Of a DNA stretch of 64,000 nt, positions 34,111-44,661 are shown in pieces. Below the pieces are notes generated by a model. It was given only the letters and a program-made list of their open reading frames with translations. It did not search any database and had not been told where the DNA came from. Within the stretch, counting starts at the first letter, position 1, and every line of letters starts with the position of its first letter. The stretch spans positions 1 through 64,000 of the forward strand of contig NZ_WBVS01000002.1 in assembly GCF_009193305.1 (NCBI RefSeq), read 5' to 3'. This DNA is from Bifidobacterium cebidarum (GTDB taxonomy: Bacteria > Actinomycetota > Actinomycetes > Actinomycetales > Bifidobacteriaceae). A program made the position numbers and the translations under genes.

Positions 34111-34428
34111 ATCAATGCTCCTAGGTCTATTTGGCAACGCTTCGCGCTGCCCTCACGTGAGTCAAGCTATACCAAAGTACTCTCAACCCTGGTCACAAGT
34201 CAAAATGAATCATGAGTTTTCACATTTCGACACAGTCGCCGCAACACGCCGAAAACCCTAGAAGTGGCGTAATATCAACCATTTCGCCGCCAAAGTTATC
34301 CACAAATTACATTCATGTTATTCACAATCCAGCATTTCCAACACGCAACACGGTGGATAACTTCCGCGGATAGGAGTAAACATTACCTATTGTTATCCAT
34401 GTACGTTCGAGCAAGAAGAGGGGTCTGT
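34111..34428. promoter_or_regulatory. rpmH-dnaA intergenic region with DnaA-box cluster B
   Basis: An AT-rich gap holding the divergent promoters of rpmH and dnaA. DnaA boxes: exact TTATCCACA at 34296-34304, TTATTCACA at 34318-34326, inverted TTATCCACC at 34352-34360, and a weak TTATCCATG at 34393-34401. One copy of the TTTCGACAC ... CCGAAAA element is at 34224-34255. It is probably used for dnaA autoregulation and as part of oriC. Confidence 0.75.
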
Positions 34429-35949
34429 ATGGCTGGTTCATCTGCCGACCCCGCGGTCGAAGCAGCCCGCATCTGGTCGGATGCTCTCACCATGCTCAAA
34501 CACAGCAGTGTGCTGTCCCCCAGGGAAAAGGGATGGCTCGAAGGCGTGGTTCCCGAAGCCGTGTTCGGTTCGACCATCGTGCTGTGCGTGGATTCCAATG
34601 ATACGTTGCAGGCCATTCAGGGCAATCTCAACGAACAGCTGCTGCACACCCTGCAAACCGTAACCGGCATCACCATGTTTCCGGCCTTCAAGGTTGCGCC
34701 GAAGAACAGCAAGCCCGTGAATGCGCCTGCCCCGAAGCAGGTGAAGTCGCCATACCAAATGGAATCGGCACCAACTGTCGAGCAGTTCGGCCGGGATTCC
34801 TATGCCGGCAAGCATGCCGAGCCGGAGCCGAAGTATCAGGCACAGCCGGCGAACGAGCCACAGTATCCGGTGGGCGGTCAGAAGATGAACCGCGATCCGG
34901 AGACTCATCTCAATAAGAACTTTACGTTTGATTCCTTCGTGCCCGGCGATTCCAACCGTTTCGCCCGCACTGTGGCGTTGGCGGTGGCCGAGGGATCGGG
35001 CCAGGATTTCAATCCGCTGTGTATCTACGGTGGATCAGGTTTGGGCAAGACCCATCTGCTCAACGCCATCGGCAACTACGCGTTGGTCAAGGACCCGAGC
35101 TTGAAGGTTCGGTACGTGACCAGTGAGGAATTCACCAACGAATTCATTGACGCGCTGCAGAATCCGAACCAAAGCCAAGGTCAGATCGCGGCATTCAACC
35201 GGCGGTACCGCCAGGTCGACGTGCTGCTGATCGACGATATCCAATTCTTGGGCGGCAAGGAAGCGACGCTGGACCAGTTCTTCCATACGTTCAATTCCCT
35301 GCATCAGGCGAACAAACGCATCGTCATCGCATCCGATGTGGCACCGAAGAACCTGAAAGGTTTCGAGGCCCGACTGATCTCGCGCTTCGAATCCGGCCTG
35401 ACCGTAGACGTCAAGCCACCGGATCTGGAGACGCGCATCGCCATTTTGCGCATGATCGCCTCGATCAACGGCTCCAAGATTCCCAACGATGTCTTGGATC
35501 TGATCGCCGAACGATTTACGGAGAACATCCGCGAACTCGAAGGTGCGTTGACGCGCGTCACCGCCGTGGCGTCGCTGAGCAACCAGCCGGTCACCCGTGC
35601 GCTGGCCGAGCAGACGTTGCAGGATTTCTTCACCACCGATGTGGAAATCAAGCCCACCGACATCATCGGTCAGGTGGCCAAGTACTTCCATCTGACTTTC
35701 GATGATCTGGTCGGCCGTTCCCGCACCAAGAACGTGGCATTGGCCCGCCAGATTGCCATGTATCTGGCACGCGAAATGACCAGCATGAGCCTGTTGGACA
35801 TCGGCGAGGTGTTCGGCGGTCGCGATCACACCACGGTGATGCACGCCTACACCCGTGTGAGCGACGAAATGCAGCAGAAGCAGGAAATTTATAACTACGT
35901 TATGGAGCTCACCGTGCGTCTGAAGCAAAACAGCGACAAAGATCGCTGA
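34429..35949 (+). CDS. dnaA: chromosomal replication initiator DnaA
   Basis: 506 aa. Domain I at about 1-90; a Pro/Gln-rich linker (about 95-165); AAA+ domain III with NFTFDSFVPGDSNRFA, Walker A GGSGLGKTHLLNA and Walker B LLIDDIQFL; domain IV HTH with the DnaA signature GGRDHTTVMHAYTRV near the end. ATG 34429 follows AAGAGGGG; an upstream in-frame ATG at 34315 runs through DnaA boxes and is rejected. Confidence 0.97.
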   Translation: MAGSSADPAVEAARIWSDALTMLKHSSVLSPREKGWLEGVVPEAVFGSTIVLCVDSNDTLQAIQGNLNEQLLHTLQTVTGITMFPAFKVAPKNSKPVNAPAPKQVKSPYQMESAPTVEQFGRDSYAGKHAEPEPKYQAQPANEPQYPVGGQKMNRDPETHLNKNFTFDSFVPGDSNRFARTVALAVAEGSGQDFNPLCIYGGSGLGKTHLLNAIGNYALVKDPSLKVRYVTSEEFTNEFIDALQNPNQSQGQIAAFNRRYRQVDVLLIDDIQFLGGKEATLDQFFHTFNSLHQANKRIVIASDVAPKNLKGFEARLISRFESGLTVDVKPPDLETRIAILRMIASINGSKIPNDVLDLIAERFTENIRELEGALTRVTAVASLSNQPVTRALAEQTLQDFFTTDVEIKPTDIIGQVAKYFHLTFDDLVGRSRTKNVALARQIAMYLAREMTSMSLLDIGEVFGGRDHTTVMHAYTRVSDEMQQKQEIYNYVMELTVRLKQNSDKDR

Positions 35950-35983
35950 TATTCACGGCTGGGAGAATTCGTTTCACAGACCA

Positions 35984-36192
35984 TTTTCGACACTTTTCTG
36001 CATCCTTGTACCGAAAAGCCCATTTTCCGTCGCTCAAACGCATTGTGCCAGACACGGGTATCATGCTGCCCCTGTAAGTGCGGCTGCCGCTGATCTCGCA
36101 CTGCACAATCCCACCTTCGGCGACGCGCACACGGCAAAAACCACTCATGCAGGAGAATCCATCTGACGGAACGTTTTCGACACTTTTCTGCA
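35984..36192 (+). repeat. 19-bp direct repeat in the dnaA-dnaN gap
   Basis: TTTTCGACACTTTTCTGCA occurs at 35984-36002 and 36174-36192, 190 bp apart, each followed after 7-9 bases by CCGAAAA, which forms an inverted half-site with TTTTCG. A related element lies at 34224-34255. Confidence 0.8.
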
Positions 36193-36279
36193 AGCGCTTC
36201 CGAAAACCCTCGAAAATGGTCTCCAGAATCGATTCTCCTCGATACACCCCTGCGCAACACGCCGTGCGCACGCGGAAAA

Positions 36280-36545
36280 AGCATCAAAGTTATCCACATA
36301 GTTATTCACAAATGTGGGTAAAGGCTGCGGATAACTCGTGGATTACCCACTCTTTTTCTGTGGAAAACTCGTGCATAAATCGATTCCCGATGTGGAAAAC
36401 AAAAATCGGACGCGATGGCGGTGGATAAACAGGCGAGTTATCCACCGAATATACAGAAGTTATCCACATTCGGTGGATAGGGGTCATCCGTTACGGGAGT
36501 AGCGCTCTCCTCACTTATCCACACTATCCACCGCGCTTATTATGT
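36280..36545. promoter_or_regulatory. oriC: oriC, DnaA-box cluster C (dnaA-dnaN)
   Basis: Exact TTATCCACA at 36290-36298, 36460-36468 and 36515-36523; TTATTCACA at 36302-36310; TTATCCACC at 36438-36446 and inverted at 36420-36428; inverted TTACCCACA at 36313-36321. The AT-rich stretch just after 36535 could be the unwinding element. This gap is the usual oriC position in Actinobacteria. Its left half (35950-36280) holds the 19-bp repeats and no gene. Confidence 0.85.
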
Positions 36546-36671
36546 CGATTACTTACTTGAACCTTAAGAAAGCACCATCAGCGTAATAACTGCCGCACCA
36601 AGGAACGAGAAGACTTCGGCAACCAACAGCTAGAATGTTCTTCAGCAAATTCAGACGAAGGGAAAACCCAC

Positions 36672-37796
36672 ATGAAAGTCGAAATCGATACCGCAGCCTT
36701 GGCTGATGCCGTAGCCTGGACCTCTCGCGTCATCGACGCTCGACCCTCCAATCCGATTTTGGCGGGCGTCCGACTGGAAGCCATCGATGGCACGCTCCAG
36801 TTCTCCGCCTTCAACTACGAGATTTCCGCCCGTCACCACATCGAGGCCGGCGTGGACGAATCCGGCTCCGTACTGGTGCTGGGCAAGCTGTTGGCCGATA
36901 TCACCAAATCGCTGCGCTCCGAGAAAACCTATCTCTCCACCACCGATTCCACACTGACGATCACCGCCGGCAAGTCCACATTCACCCTGCAGCTCATGCC
37001 CGACACTGAGTACCCGGACCTGCCCACAGTGCCTCCTGCACTTGGCCAGGTTGATGCCCCAACTTTCGTCCAAGCAGTGAACCAGGCTTCCGTGGCGGTC
37101 TCCCGCGAGGAGAACCGCCCTGTGTTGACTGGCGTTCGCATGCAATTCCAAGGCGACAAGGTGGTCATGACCTCAACCGACCGCTTCCGTCTGGCTCGCG
37201 CCACCTTCACGTGGACCCCGCAGAACGCCGACGTCGACACCACTACGCTGGTCCGCGGCTCCCTGCTCAAGGATGTGGCCCGCTCTTTGGACGAGCATCA
37301 GAACATTCGTCTCGACTTCGATGCCGAGAACCCGACGCTGTTGGGCTTTGAGAACGCTGGTCGTGTCTCCACTTCCCAGTTGATTGATGGCGAATTCCCG
37401 GCAGTCGACCGCCTGTTCGCCGATGAATATCCGATTCAGGCCGTGGTGAACAAGCAGGATCTGCTCGACGCCATCAGCCGTGTGGCTCTGGTCGCCGAAC
37501 GCAACGCTCCGATTCGCATGTCGTTCACCGGCCAGGAAGTAGCGCTGTCCGCCGGTTCTGCCGACGAAGCCCAGGCCAACGAAACCCTGGACATCGACAT
37601 GGACGGCGATGACATCACCGTGGCGTTCAACCCCTCCTACCTGAAGGAAGGCCTTTCCGCCATCGCCGAACCGTTCGTGCGCATCAAGATGACCACCCCG
37701 GTCAAGCCGGTTGAATTCAACGGCCAGCAGGAGGCCGACTCCGACGAGTCGATGGATTACCGTTACCTGCTCGTGCCGATGCGTTTCAACAGCTGA
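36672..37796 (+). CDS. dnaN: DNA polymerase III beta sliding clamp
   Basis: 374 aa, standard length. Three clamp domains; MKVEIDTAALADAVAW at the start and the C-terminal YRYLLVPMRF are typical. The clamp ring tethers polymerase to DNA. GAAGGG lies before ATG 36672. It is followed by recF after 42 bases. Confidence 0.96.
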   Translation: MKVEIDTAALADAVAWTSRVIDARPSNPILAGVRLEAIDGTLQFSAFNYEISARHHIEAGVDESGSVLVLGKLLADITKSLRSEKTYLSTTDSTLTITAGKSTFTLQLMPDTEYPDLPTVPPALGQVDAPTFVQAVNQASVAVSREENRPVLTGVRMQFQGDKVVMTSTDRFRLARATFTWTPQNADVDTTTLVRGSLLKDVARSLDEHQNIRLDFDAENPTLLGFENAGRVSTSQLIDGEFPAVDRLFADEYPIQAVVNKQDLLDAISRVALVAERNAPIRMSFTGQEVALSAGSADEAQANETLDIDMDGDDITVAFNPSYLKEGLSAIAEPFVRIKMTTPVKPVEFNGQQEADSDESMDYRYLLVPMRFNS

Positions 37797-37838
37797 GGCA
37801 AATAGTCCGAATAACAAGCAGAAATCGTTCATATTCTG

Positions 37839-39077
37839 ATGTACGTTTCTCGTCTCGCACTCGACCACTACCGCTCGTGGAGCCAGGTAGTGGTCGATTT
37901 CGTACCGGGTGTGAATCTCATAGTGGGGAAAAATGGGCTGGGTAAAACCAACCTGGTCGAAGCTGTGGAAATCCTCTCCACCGGGTCCAGCCATCGCGCC
38001 TCCAGCACCCTGCCGCTGATCGAACGCGGACAACCCACCGCTACGATCCGCGCCAACGTGGTGGGCGCGAATGTGCCGGACGGGTCAGGCGATCATGCGC
38101 AGGTCACCACATACGAAGCATCGCTCCACGCGCGCGGTGCCAATCGCGCCCGCATCAACTCCGGATCATCGCTCTATCTGCGCGACATTATCGGGCAGAT
38201 ACCCTCAGTCTCATTCACCCCCGAGGATCAGCGTCTGGTGTCCGGAGACCCGGCGACGCGCAGAGGCATGCTCAATCAGGCCGGAGCGCTGTTGGAACCC
38301 GGCTACCTCGCCGCATTGCAGCAATTCACACGCATCGGCAAACAACGAGCCACCCTGTTGAAACAGCTCAACGCCAACCAAAGCGCGGGCCAGCCGGTGG
38401 ATGCGGTGCTCAGCGGTCTGGAGATCTGGACCGGGCAGTTCATCGAAGCTGGCATCACCCTTACTCATATGCGCCGGCGTATCATCGACGCCCTGGCCGA
38501 ACCATTCGCCGCCATCTATCGCGGCCTTGCCGGCGAGACCGAGGAAGTCACGCTGCAGTATGTGCCGTCCTTTGATGAAGTGCTGTTGTATGACGAGCCG
38601 CATCAGGCCATCAGCGAGCACTTCCAGCGCATCTATCCGGGCGAGGTGGCGCGAGGGGTCAACCTGATCGGCCCGCAGCGCGATGACCTGAGCCTCGAAC
38701 TGTTCGATGTGCCGGTCAGGGAGTTCGCCTCGAACGGCGAAATGTGGACGATGGCGCTGGCATTGAAGATGGCGTTGTTCCAAGTGATTCGCGAACGGCT
38801 CGGAATCCGTCCGATTGTGATTCTCGATGATGTGTTCGCCCAGCTGGACGATAGCCGGCGCACGCAGATCCTCGAGTTCGCCAAAGAGCAGGATCAGGTG
38901 CTGATCACCGTGGCCTCTCGTGGTGACGTGCCGGCCGAGGCGATGAATGGCGGCGAGTCCGAGACCGTGCACGTCATCGATGTGGCTGCGCTCAAGGCGG
39001 CCGGTGACGCCTATCGGGAATCAATCGCGCAGTCGCTGGCGGCGCTTCAGGCTGCACGGGAACAGGAGCAGCAATGA
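37839..39077 (+). CDS. recF: recombination mediator RecF
   Basis: 412 aa. An SMC-like ATPase that loads RecA at gaps. Walker A VGKNGLGKTNLVEA (about 30-43), signature/Walker B near FASNGEMWTMALALKM and VILDDVFAQLDDSR. The stop overlaps the dciA start (ATGA). Confidence 0.95.
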   Translation: MYVSRLALDHYRSWSQVVVDFVPGVNLIVGKNGLGKTNLVEAVEILSTGSSHRASSTLPLIERGQPTATIRANVVGANVPDGSGDHAQVTTYEASLHARGANRARINSGSSLYLRDIIGQIPSVSFTPEDQRLVSGDPATRRGMLNQAGALLEPGYLAALQQFTRIGKQRATLLKQLNANQSAGQPVDAVLSGLEIWTGQFIEAGITLTHMRRRIIDALAEPFAAIYRGLAGETEEVTLQYVPSFDEVLLYDEPHQAISEHFQRIYPGEVARGVNLIGPQRDDLSLELFDVPVREFASNGEMWTMALALKMALFQVIRERLGIRPIVILDDVFAQLDDSRRTQILEFAKEQDQVLITVASRGDVPAEAMNGGESETVHVIDVAALKAAGDAYRESIAQSLAALQAAREQEQQ

Positions 39078-39544
39078 AGCCGCCGATCGCCTTCAGTCTG
39101 CATTTGGATCAGACCAAGCTGGCCGCCGAAGTATTCGAACGAATCTCCCGCCGTGGCGCGCTGCTCAAGGATCATCGCCGTCGCAGCGAGGAGGCCATCG
39201 AGAACTTCGGCAAGCCCGGGCGCGATCCTGCAGAGCTTGGCAATGTGATGTCCACCATCGCCGGCAATGGCATCTGGAGCACGAACCTGAAGCTGGCGCA
39301 ATTGCGCAATCATTGGGACCAAGTGGTGGGTGCCGGCATCGCCGCGCATACGGCGGTGGCGGACTTCACCGATGGCGTGCTGACGATTCGTGCGGAATCG
39401 ACGATTTGGGCCACGCAACTGACGTATCTGATTCCGCAGCTGACCGACACCATCCGAGGCAATCTCACAGGACTGGCCATCAACGAGATTCGCGTGACCG
39501 GCCCTGCCGTGGGCTACTCGCGCAAATGGGCCAGGCGGAAGTAG
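39074..39544 (+). CDS. dciA: DciA-type replicative helicase loader (DUF721)
   Basis: 156 aa. The C-terminal DUF721/DciA domain (about 60-150) contains LRNHWDQVVG and the motif ATQLTYLIPQLTDTIR. It has the classical position between recF and gyrB (Rv0004 in M. tuberculosis). DciA proteins help load or regulate DnaB where no DnaC exists. It is translationally coupled to recF. Confidence 0.88.
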   Translation: MKPPIAFSLHLDQTKLAAEVFERISRRGALLKDHRRRSEEAIENFGKPGRDPAELGNVMSTIAGNGIWSTNLKLAQLRNHWDQVVGAGIAAHTAVADFTDGVLTIRAESTIWATQLTYLIPQLTDTIRGNLTGLAINEIRVTGPAVGYSRKWARRK

Positions 39545-39711
39545 CAAAAGCTGTAAAAGCCTCGCTATGGCGCTCGTCGCGCTAAACGAGTAAAATCACA
39601 TGCAGTATGGTCAAAAGGCTAGAAGAGCCCTTTACGGGCGTCTTAAGCCATATCGCCCCTGCAAAAGACGAGATTTGCAAGGCTGACCTGGTAGTTACGG
39701 AAGGAAGCCTG

Positions 39712-41802
39712 TTGGCAGACGAAACCAGCAAAGAGGAGCAGCTGAAGGCGGCTGCGGAGCATATCAACAATGCGGAACTCACCGAAGGCGAACTCGACGA
39801 ATCCATGGCCCCCGAACATTATGAGGCCTCTGATCTGAGGGTGTTGGAAGGTCTGGAGGCCGTGCGTATCCGCCCGGGTATGTACATCGGCTCCACAGGT
39901 CCGCGCGGCCTGCACCACTTGGTCTATGAGATTGTCGACAACTCGGTCGATGAGGCATTGGCCGGATACGCCAGCCACATCGAAGTCACCATTCTGCCGG
40001 ACAACGGCATTCGTGTGGTGGACGACGGCCGAGGCATCCCGGTCGACGAAGTGCCCGGTGAAGGCGTTTCCGGCGTCGAGACCGTGATGACCAAGCTGCA
40101 CGCCGGCGGCAAGTTCGGTGGCGGCGGCTACGCGGTCTCCGGCGGCTTGCACGGCGTGGGCATCTCCGTGGTGAACGCCCTTTCCACCCGCGTGGACATC
40201 GAAGTGCGCCGCCAGGGCTTCCACTGGACCCAGACCTACATCGACCAGCACCCCACCGCTCCGCTGAAGCAGGGCGAGCCGATGGCCGAGGGCGAGTCCA
40301 CCGGTACCTCGGTGACCTTCTGGGCCGACCCGAAGATCTTCGAGACCACCGTCTATGACTTCGAGACGCTGCGTTCCCGCTTCCAGCAGATGGCATTCCT
40401 GAACAAGGGCCTGAAGATCAGCCTGACCGACCTGCGCGAACCCGATCAGGCCGGCGACGAAGTGGCCGGAGATAATGCGCCGGAAGCCGGCGAAACCCAC
40501 CAGACCGTGACCTATCAGTACATGAACGGCATCAAGGATTACGTGGATTACCTGGTCAAGGTGCGTAAGGCCAACCCGGTTGAGGAAGAAGTCATCAGCT
40601 TCGAAGCCGAGGATTTGAAGCTCGGCATCTCCGCCGAACTGGCCATGCAGTGGACCACCGCCTACTCCGAAGCCGTGCACACCTTCGCCAACACGATTTC
40701 CACCACCGAAGGCGGTACCCACGAGGAAGGCTTCCGCGCGGCCCTGACTTCGCTGGTCAACCGTTACGCACGCGAAAAGGGCATCCTGAAGGACAAGGAC
40801 GAGAACCTGTCCGGTGACGACGTGCGCGAAGGCCTGACCGCCGTGATCTCCGTCAAGCTCACCAACCCGCAGTTCGAAGGCCAGACCAAGACCAAGCTCG
40901 GCAACTCCGAAGCCAAGACCTTCGTGCAGCGCGTGATGACCGACAAGCTCGGCGATTGGTTCGATTCCCACCCGGCCGAGGCCAAGAACATCATTCAGAA
41001 GGCCATCGAGGCTTCCCGCGCCCGCTTGGCCGCCAAGAAGGCCCGCGAGAACACGCGCCGCAAGTCCATCTTCGAATCCGCCGGCATGCCGGACAAGCTC
41101 AAGGACTGCCAGTCCTCGAATCCGGAAGAGTGCGAGCTGTTCATCGTGGAGGGTGATTCCGCAGGCGGCTCCGCCATCCAGGGCCGCAACCCGATCACCC
41201 AGGCCATCCTGCCGCTGCGAGGCAAGATCCTCAACACCGAACGCGCCAGCCTGGACCGCATGATGAAGTCCGACACCATCGAATCACTGATCACCGCGGT
41301 CGGCGGCGGCTACGGCGAGGATTTCGACATCTCCAAGGTCCGCTATCACAAGGTCATCATCATGGCCGATGCCGATGTGGATGGTGCCCATATCGCCACC
41401 CTGAACCTGACCCTGTTCTTCCGCTACATGCGCCCGATGATTACCGCCGGCTACGTGTACGTGGCCATGCCGCCGCTGTACCGCCTGAAGTGGACCAAGG
41501 GGCCGCACGACTTCGTCTATACCGACGCCGAACGCGACCGCGTGCTCGCCGAGGGCAAGGCCGCAGGACGCCAGCTGCCCAAGGGCGAAGGCATCCAGCG
41601 TTACAAGGGCCTGGGCGAGATGAGCTATCAGGAACTGTGGGAAACCACCATGGATCCCGAACACCGCATCCTGAAGCAGGTGCACATCGAAGACGCCGCA
41701 GCGGCCGATGAGACCTTCTCCATGCTGATGGGCGACGAAGTGGAACCCCGCCGACTCTTCATCCAACGCAACGCCAAGAACGTCCGTTGGATTGACGCCT
41801 GA
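39712..41802 (+). CDS. gyrB: DNA gyrase subunit B
   Basis: 696 aa. The ATPase subunit of gyrase: YEASDLRVLEGLEAVRIRPG, GHKL ATP site with VDNSVDEALAGYA and GLHGVGISVVNALS, TOPRIM motifs EGDSAGGSA and DADVDGAHI, and C-terminal QRYKGLGEM. TTG 39712 is preferred: GGAAGGAAG lies just before it, and the resulting start (LADETSKEE) mirrors gyrA (MADETNN). An upstream in-frame ATG at 39607 has no site and adds 35 atypical residues. Confidence 0.93.
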   Translation: MADETSKEEQLKAAAEHINNAELTEGELDESMAPEHYEASDLRVLEGLEAVRIRPGMYIGSTGPRGLHHLVYEIVDNSVDEALAGYASHIEVTILPDNGIRVVDDGRGIPVDEVPGEGVSGVETVMTKLHAGGKFGGGGYAVSGGLHGVGISVVNALSTRVDIEVRRQGFHWTQTYIDQHPTAPLKQGEPMAEGESTGTSVTFWADPKIFETTVYDFETLRSRFQQMAFLNKGLKISLTDLREPDQAGDEVAGDNAPEAGETHQTVTYQYMNGIKDYVDYLVKVRKANPVEEEVISFEAEDLKLGISAELAMQWTTAYSEAVHTFANTISTTEGGTHEEGFRAALTSLVNRYAREKGILKDKDENLSGDDVREGLTAVISVKLTNPQFEGQTKTKLGNSEAKTFVQRVMTDKLGDWFDSHPAEAKNIIQKAIEASRARLAAKKARENTRRKSIFESAGMPDKLKDCQSSNPEECELFIVEGDSAGGSAIQGRNPITQAILPLRGKILNTERASLDRMMKSDTIESLITAVGGGYGEDFDISKVRYHKVIIMADADVDGAHIATLNLTLFFRYMRPMITAGYVYVAMPPLYRLKWTKGPHDFVYTDAERDRVLAEGKAAGRQLPKGEGIQRYKGLGEMSYQELWETTMDPEHRILKQVHIEDAAAADETFSMLMGDEVEPRRLFIQRNAKNVRWIDA

Positions 41803-41811
41803 CGGATCCCA

Positions 41812-41863
41812 GCCTCCCTCTAATGAGGGAGGTGTCACCGCAAAGCGGTGACGGAGGGAGAGA
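41812..41863 (+). repeat. 52-nt intergenic repeat (two-hairpin element), copy B
   Basis: Same element as 17770-17821 in opposite orientation: hairpin CCTCCCTC/GAGGGAGG, hairpin TCACCGC/GCGGTGA, then CGGAGGGAGAG. It lies between gyrB and gyrA, 10 bases past the gyrB stop, so it is transcribed with gyrB and may terminate or stabilise its mRNA. Confidence 0.8.
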
Positions 41864-41904
41864 CCACGTTTGAGCTTTTTAAAACACCAAAGGAATGGTA
41901 ATAA

Positions 41905-44592
41905 GTGGCAGACGAAACGAATAACACCCCGGGCGGTGTCAACGACAACACCGACGGTGCCGACGAGCAGTTCACGCCTGACGGCTCGATGGAGCCGCTG
42001 AGCCCGCAGGAGGCCGACAGCACCGATTACGGCCTGATGACCGGCGAACGCATCCAGCGCAAGGATTTGCAGCAGGAAATGCGCGAATCCTATCTGGCTT
42101 ACGCACTTTCCGTGATCGTCGAACGCGCCCTGCCGGACGTGCGCGACGGTATGAAGCCGGTGCACCGCCGTGTAGTGTATGCCATGTACGACGGCGGCTA
42201 CCGTCCGGACCGCGGCTATAACAAGTGCTCCCGCGTGGTCGGCGACGTGATGGGTAAGTACCATCCGCACGGCGATGCCGCCATCTACGACACCCTCGTG
42301 CGCATGGCGCAATCCTGGTCGATGCGTTATCTGCTGGTCGATGGCCAGGGCAACTTTGGCTCCCCCGGCGATGATCCGGCGGCAGCCATGCGTTACACCG
42401 AATGCCGTATGGCGCCGCTCGCCATGGAGATGGTGCGCGACATCGACAAGGACACCGTCGATTTCGTGCCGAACTACGATGGCAAGACCCAGGAGCCGAC
42501 CGTGTTGCCGGCCCGCTTCCCGAACCTCCTGGTCAACGGTTCCGCCGGCATCGCCGTCGGTATGGCCACCAATATCCCTCCGCACAACATGCGCGAAGTG
42601 GCCGAAGGCGTGCACTGGGCTCTTGAGCACCCGGACGCCAGCCGCGAGGAGCTGCTCGACAACCTGATCCGCATCATCAAGGGACCGGACTTCCCCACCG
42701 GCGCCACCATTCTCGGCCACAAGGGCATCGAACAGGCCTACCGTACCGGCCGCGGCCTGATCACCATGCGCGCCGTGGTCAACACCGAGGAAATCAACGG
42801 CCGCATGTGCCTGGTGGTCACCGAGCTGCCATATCAGGTGAATCCGGACCGCTTGGTCGTCTCCATTCGCGAAGCCGTGCGTGACGGCAAGATCCAGGGC
42901 ATCGCCGACATGCGCGACGAGACCTCCGGCCGTACCGGCCAGCGCCTCGTGCTCGTGCTGAAGCGCGACGCCGTACCGAAGGTGGTGCTGAACAACCTGT
43001 ACAAGCACTCCCAGCTGCAGCAGACCTTCGGCGCCAACATGCTGGCGCTGGTCGATGGTGTGCCGCGCACGCTGTCTCTGGATGCGTTCATCCGTCACTG
43101 GGTGGGCCATCAGCTCGACGTGATCGCCCGTCGTACCGCCTACCTGAAGCGCGAGGCTGAAGAGCGCGATCATATCCTGCAGGGCTATCTGAAGGCCCTC
43201 GATATGCTCGACGAGGTCATTGCCTTGATTCGAGCCTCCGAGGATACCGATGCCGCCCGTACCGGCTTGATGCAGCTGCTCGACATCGATCAGGTGCAGG
43301 CTGATGCCATTCTGGCCATGCAGCTGCGCACGCTGACCCGCATGAACCGCGACAAGATCGTTGCCGAGCATGAGGAACTGCAGCGCAAGATCGCCGATTA
43401 CATCGACATTCTCGCCAAGCCGGAACGCCAGCGCAAGATCATCGGCGACGAGCTCGACGAGATTGTCGCCAAGTACGGCGACGAGCGCCGCACCAAGATC
43501 CTGCCGTTCTCCGGCGAGATGAACGTCGAAGACCTGATCGCCGAGGAAAACGTGGTGGTCACCGTGACCCACTCCGGTTTCATCAAGCGCACCAAGGCCG
43601 ACGAATACCGTGCACAGCACCGCGGCGGCAAGGGTATCAAGGGCACCAAGCTGCGCGAGGATGACGTGGTCGATCACTTCTTCCTGACCTCTACGCACAA
43701 CTGGCTGCTGTTCTTCACCAACAAGGGGCGCGTATATCGCATCAAGGCCTACGAGTTGCCTGAAGGCTCGCGCGACTCCAAGGGCCAGCATGTGGCCAAC
43801 CTGCTGCAGTTCGCTCCGGACGAGCAGATTCAGGCCGTGCTGTCCATTCCGAACTACGACGTGGCCAAGTACCTGGTGCTCGCCACCCGTTCCGGCAAGG
43901 TCAAGAAGACGCCGCTGGCCGAATACGACTCCCCGCGTCAGGGCGGTCTGATCGCCGTGCGCCTGATGGCCGATGAAAACGGTGAGAACGCCGACGAGCT
44001 GATCGGTGCCGCACTGTGCAACGCCGAAGACGACATCATCCTGGTCTCCAAGCTCGGTATGAGCCTGAAGTTCCAGGCCGATGATGATCAACTGCGCCCG
44101 ATGGGCCGCCAGACCGCCGGCGTGCAGGGCATGAAGTTCCGCGAAGGCGACGAACTGCTGGCCATGGACGTGGTTCCCGCCGACTCCGACAAGGACCTGT
44201 TCGTGGTCACCAATGAGGGCTTCGCCAAGCGCACCGCCATTTCGGAATACCGTCTGCAGGGCCGCAACGGCCTCGGCGTCAAGGCCGTGCAGCTGGTCGA
44301 AGGCCGTGGCTCCCTGGTGGGTGCCCTGGTGGTCTCCGAAGACGATCAGGTGATGGCCATCATGAAGTCCGGCAAGGTGATTCGCTCCAACGTGAACGAA
44401 GTCAATCGCACTGGCCGCACCACGCAGGGCGTGACCTTCGCCAAGCCGGATAGGGGCGACGAAATCCTCTCCATCGCTCGCAACGAGGAAAAAGACGAGC
44501 CCGAAGAGGAGTCCGGCGACACCGCACAGTCCGGTGAAGCCGCGGGAACCCCGCAATCCGGTGAGAATGTGAACAACACGGACGAGGCCTGA
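41905..44592 (+). CDS. gyrA: DNA gyrase subunit A
   Basis: 895 aa, start GTG 41905 after AAAGGAATGG. Breakage-reunion domain with [18 protein letters not shown] and catalytic Tyr in [10 protein letters not shown]; the C-terminal beta-pinwheel blades follow, and an acidic tail of about 40 residues. In the quinolone-determining region the residue aligned with E. coli Ser83 is Ala125, while the Asp87 equivalent (Asp129) is kept. The N-terminus is about 35 residues longer than in E. coli. Confidence 0.96.
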   Translation: MADETNNTPGGVNDNTDGADEQFTPDGSMEPLSPQEADSTDYGLMTGERIQRKDLQQEMRESYLAYALSVIVERALPDVRDGMKPVHRRVVYAMYDGGYRPDRGYNKCSRVVGDVMGKYHPHGDAAIYDTLVRMAQSWSMRYLLVDGQGNFGSPGDDPAAAMRYTECRMAPLAMEMVRDIDKDTVDFVPNYDGKTQEPTVLPARFPNLLVNGSAGIAVGMATNIPPHNMREVAEGVHWALEHPDASREELLDNLIRIIKGPDFPTGATILGHKGIEQAYRTGRGLITMRAVVNTEEINGRMCLVVTELPYQVNPDRLVVSIREAVRDGKIQGIADMRDETSGRTGQRLVLVLKRDAVPKVVLNNLYKHSQLQQTFGANMLALVDGVPRTLSLDAFIRHWVGHQLDVIARRTAYLKREAEERDHILQGYLKALDMLDEVIALIRASEDTDAARTGLMQLLDIDQVQADAILAMQLRTLTRMNRDKIVAEHEELQRKIADYIDILAKPERQRKIIGDELDEIVAKYGDERRTKILPFSGEMNVEDLIAEENVVVTVTHSGFIKRTKADEYRAQHRGGKGIKGTKLREDDVVDHFFLTSTHNWLLFFTNKGRVYRIKAYELPEGSRDSKGQHVANLLQFAPDEQIQAVLSIPNYDVAKYLVLATRSGKVKKTPLAEYDSPRQGGLIAVRLMADENGENADELIGAALCNAEDDIILVSKLGMSLKFQADDDQLRPMGRQTAGVQGMKFREGDELLAMDVVPADSDKDLFVVTNEGFAKRTAISEYRLQGRNGLGVKAVQLVEGRGSLVGALVVSEDDQVMAIMKSGKVIRSNVNEVNRTGRTTQGVTFAKPDRGDEILSIARNEEKDEPEEESGDTAQSGEAAGTPQSGENVNNTDEA

Positions 44593-44661
44593 GTAGCGTC
44601 CGGAAAAGCTGGTAGCCTCACTAACAGCAGAGGCTACCAATAGCCTGTTTAAGGAGAAACG

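Noticed and set aside
34315-34428. N-terminal extension of DnaA
   Set aside because: It translates through DnaA boxes and non-coding AT-rich DNA; AAGAGGGG before ATG 34429 decides the start.
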